Shown here: in pieces, positions 63,509 through 64,000 of the stretch
Layout: each line of letters starts with the position of its first letter
Position numbering within the stretch: position 1 is the first letter of the stretch
Source: Paenibacillus hemerocallicola
Lineage (GTDB): Bacteria; Bacillota; Bacilli; Paenibacillales; NBRC-103111
Direction of reading: 5' to 3'
Assembly: GCF_006265175.1 (NCBI RefSeq)
Contig: NZ_VDCQ01000052.1
Span: forward strand, 1 to 64,000
Length of the DNA stretch: 64,000 nt
The notes under the pieces: model-generated
Database searches by the model: none
The model's input: only the letters and a program-made list of their open reading frames with translations
What the model was told of the DNA's origin: nothing
Position numbers and translations under genes: made by a program

Positions 63509-63817
63509 CTGTTTGTCTCGTCCCCCTTCACAGTCGCTTTCGGCTGGCTATGACGCAAGCATACCCGCAGCGCGTTTTTAATGGCAATTATCAGTTGCCG
63601 GAACGCAAAAGATACAACCGGCGCATGGAAAGATAAGAAAAGCTTCTGATCGAAGCCTTTTCGATGGAGTCCATCCGAGCTTTAGAGGTTGCTTTTCTCG
63701 GTTCACAATTTCGCAGCCCGCTTTATCGAAGCATCGCTTTGGAGCTGTGTCGCTCTAGCGGACTTGAACATTCTGAATCGTTAAAGATCTCGTGAAGATT
63801 TCGAGCCCGTTGACGCG
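63509..63817. other. Intergenic region before the sugar importer
   Basis: About 310 bases between the importer operon and a regulator. It must hold the importer promoter on the minus strand, but no convincing -35/-10 pair, cre site or palindrome was seen. Confidence 0.5.
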
Positions 63818-63868
63818 AAAAAGAGGACGCCCGCCGAGCCTAAGTGCTGCTCTTGCGAACGTCCTCTA
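63818..63868 (-). terminator. Terminator of the regulator at the right edge
   Basis: On the minus strand AGAGGACG pairs with CGTCCTCT, followed by TTTTT. Confidence 0.78.
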
Positions 63869-63882
63869 TATGGAAGCCCCGA

Positions 63883-64000
63883 TCAGGGGCCTTCTTGCGT
63901 TTCACCCGCCGGATCGGCTTCCCCGTCCCGGTACTGCTTCCGGTATTGCCCCGGCGGAACATGGGCGGTTTGCTTGAAAATGCGCGTAAAGTTTTGGACC
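63883..64000 (-). CDS. C-terminal end of an AraC-type regulator, cut by window edge
   Basis: Thirty-eight codons to a stop: VQNFTRIFKQTAHVPPGQYRKQ, the last helix-turn-helix and signature end of an AraC-family domain, then an acidic tail. Upstream part is outside the window, so it may be a plain AraC protein or a YesN-type response regulator, which commonly sits next to LplABC-like importers. Confidence 0.8.
   Translation of the reverse strand, partial: VQNFTRIFKQTAHVPPGQYRKQYRDGEADPAGETQEGP

Overview
The window reads as a chromosomal segment of a motile, spore-forming Bacillales bacterium, most likely a Paenibacillaceae (Paenibacillus- or Cohnella-like). Pointers are strong AAGGAGG ribosome binding sites with frequent TTG and GTG starts, a CsrA-controlled flagellin, an exosporium-type collagen-like protein, a yybP-ykoY riboswitch before a TerC gene, a ywqA/ywqB pair, cre and Fur boxes, several orphan solute-binding lipoproteins and AraC regulators of carbohydrate genes. 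No tRNA, rRNA, CRISPR array, prophage or intact insertion sequence was seen.

Layout. 1-4.7 kb: the 5' part of a giant flagellin gene (more than 1,345 codons, running off the left edge), preceded by csrA, with a flagellar sigma-D promoter and a set of GGA-loop RNA hairpins that look like CsrA sites. 4.7-6.3 kb: a regulator fusing a catalytically dead alpha/beta hydrolase to a BTAD-type DNA-binding module. 6.4-12.2 kb: nikR (with a His-rich tail) and a complete nikABCDE-type nickel transporter. 12.2-17.3 kb: an Asp-box beta-propeller lipoprotein, a frameshifted DinB gene, a Fur-controlled heme monooxygenase, an MFS exporter and an APH-family kinase. 17.3-27.9 kb: a large heparinase II/III-type lyase, a collagen-like beta-helix protein, two copies of a 190-bp intergenic repeat, and a MarR/DoxX pair with twin operators. 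28-31 kb: a decay zone of pseudogenes and transposase remnants around an intact satA. 31-37 kb: a catabolic cluster (2-hydroxyacid dehydrogenase, fumarylacetoacetase-family enzyme, AraC regulator, solute-binding protein, SDR, dehydroquinase-like aldolase-fold protein). 37-42 kb: small genes and a cassette resembling E. coli yjfL-yjfM-yjfC (DUF350, small lipoprotein, glutathionylspermidine-synthase-like ATP-grasp). 42.5-47 kb: SWIM and SNF2 proteins. 47-64 kb: polysaccharide-use genes (AraC regulators, a Tat-exported pectate-lyase-like protein, orphan binding proteins, an FAD oxidoreductase with a discoidin-like tail), a copper-amine-oxidase-stalk/beta-propeller protein, TerC with its manganese riboswitch, and an lplABC-like sugar importer without its ATPase, next to the cut end of another AraC-type regulator.

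How it fits together. The most interesting region is the csrA-flagellin end: one sigma-D promoter, two look-alike triple-stem RNA elements (one before csrA, one before the flagellin), and two further GGA hairpins on the flagellin leader matching the B. subtilis hag BS1/BS2 layout. They suggest that translation, and perhaps transcript elongation, of an exceptionally long flagellin is metered by CsrA. The right half is a plant- or glycan-polymer scavenging region under CcpA (three cre-like sites) and local AraC regulators; two of its genes share an almost duplicated upstream module of about 92 bp that is a good candidate for a new regulator binding site.
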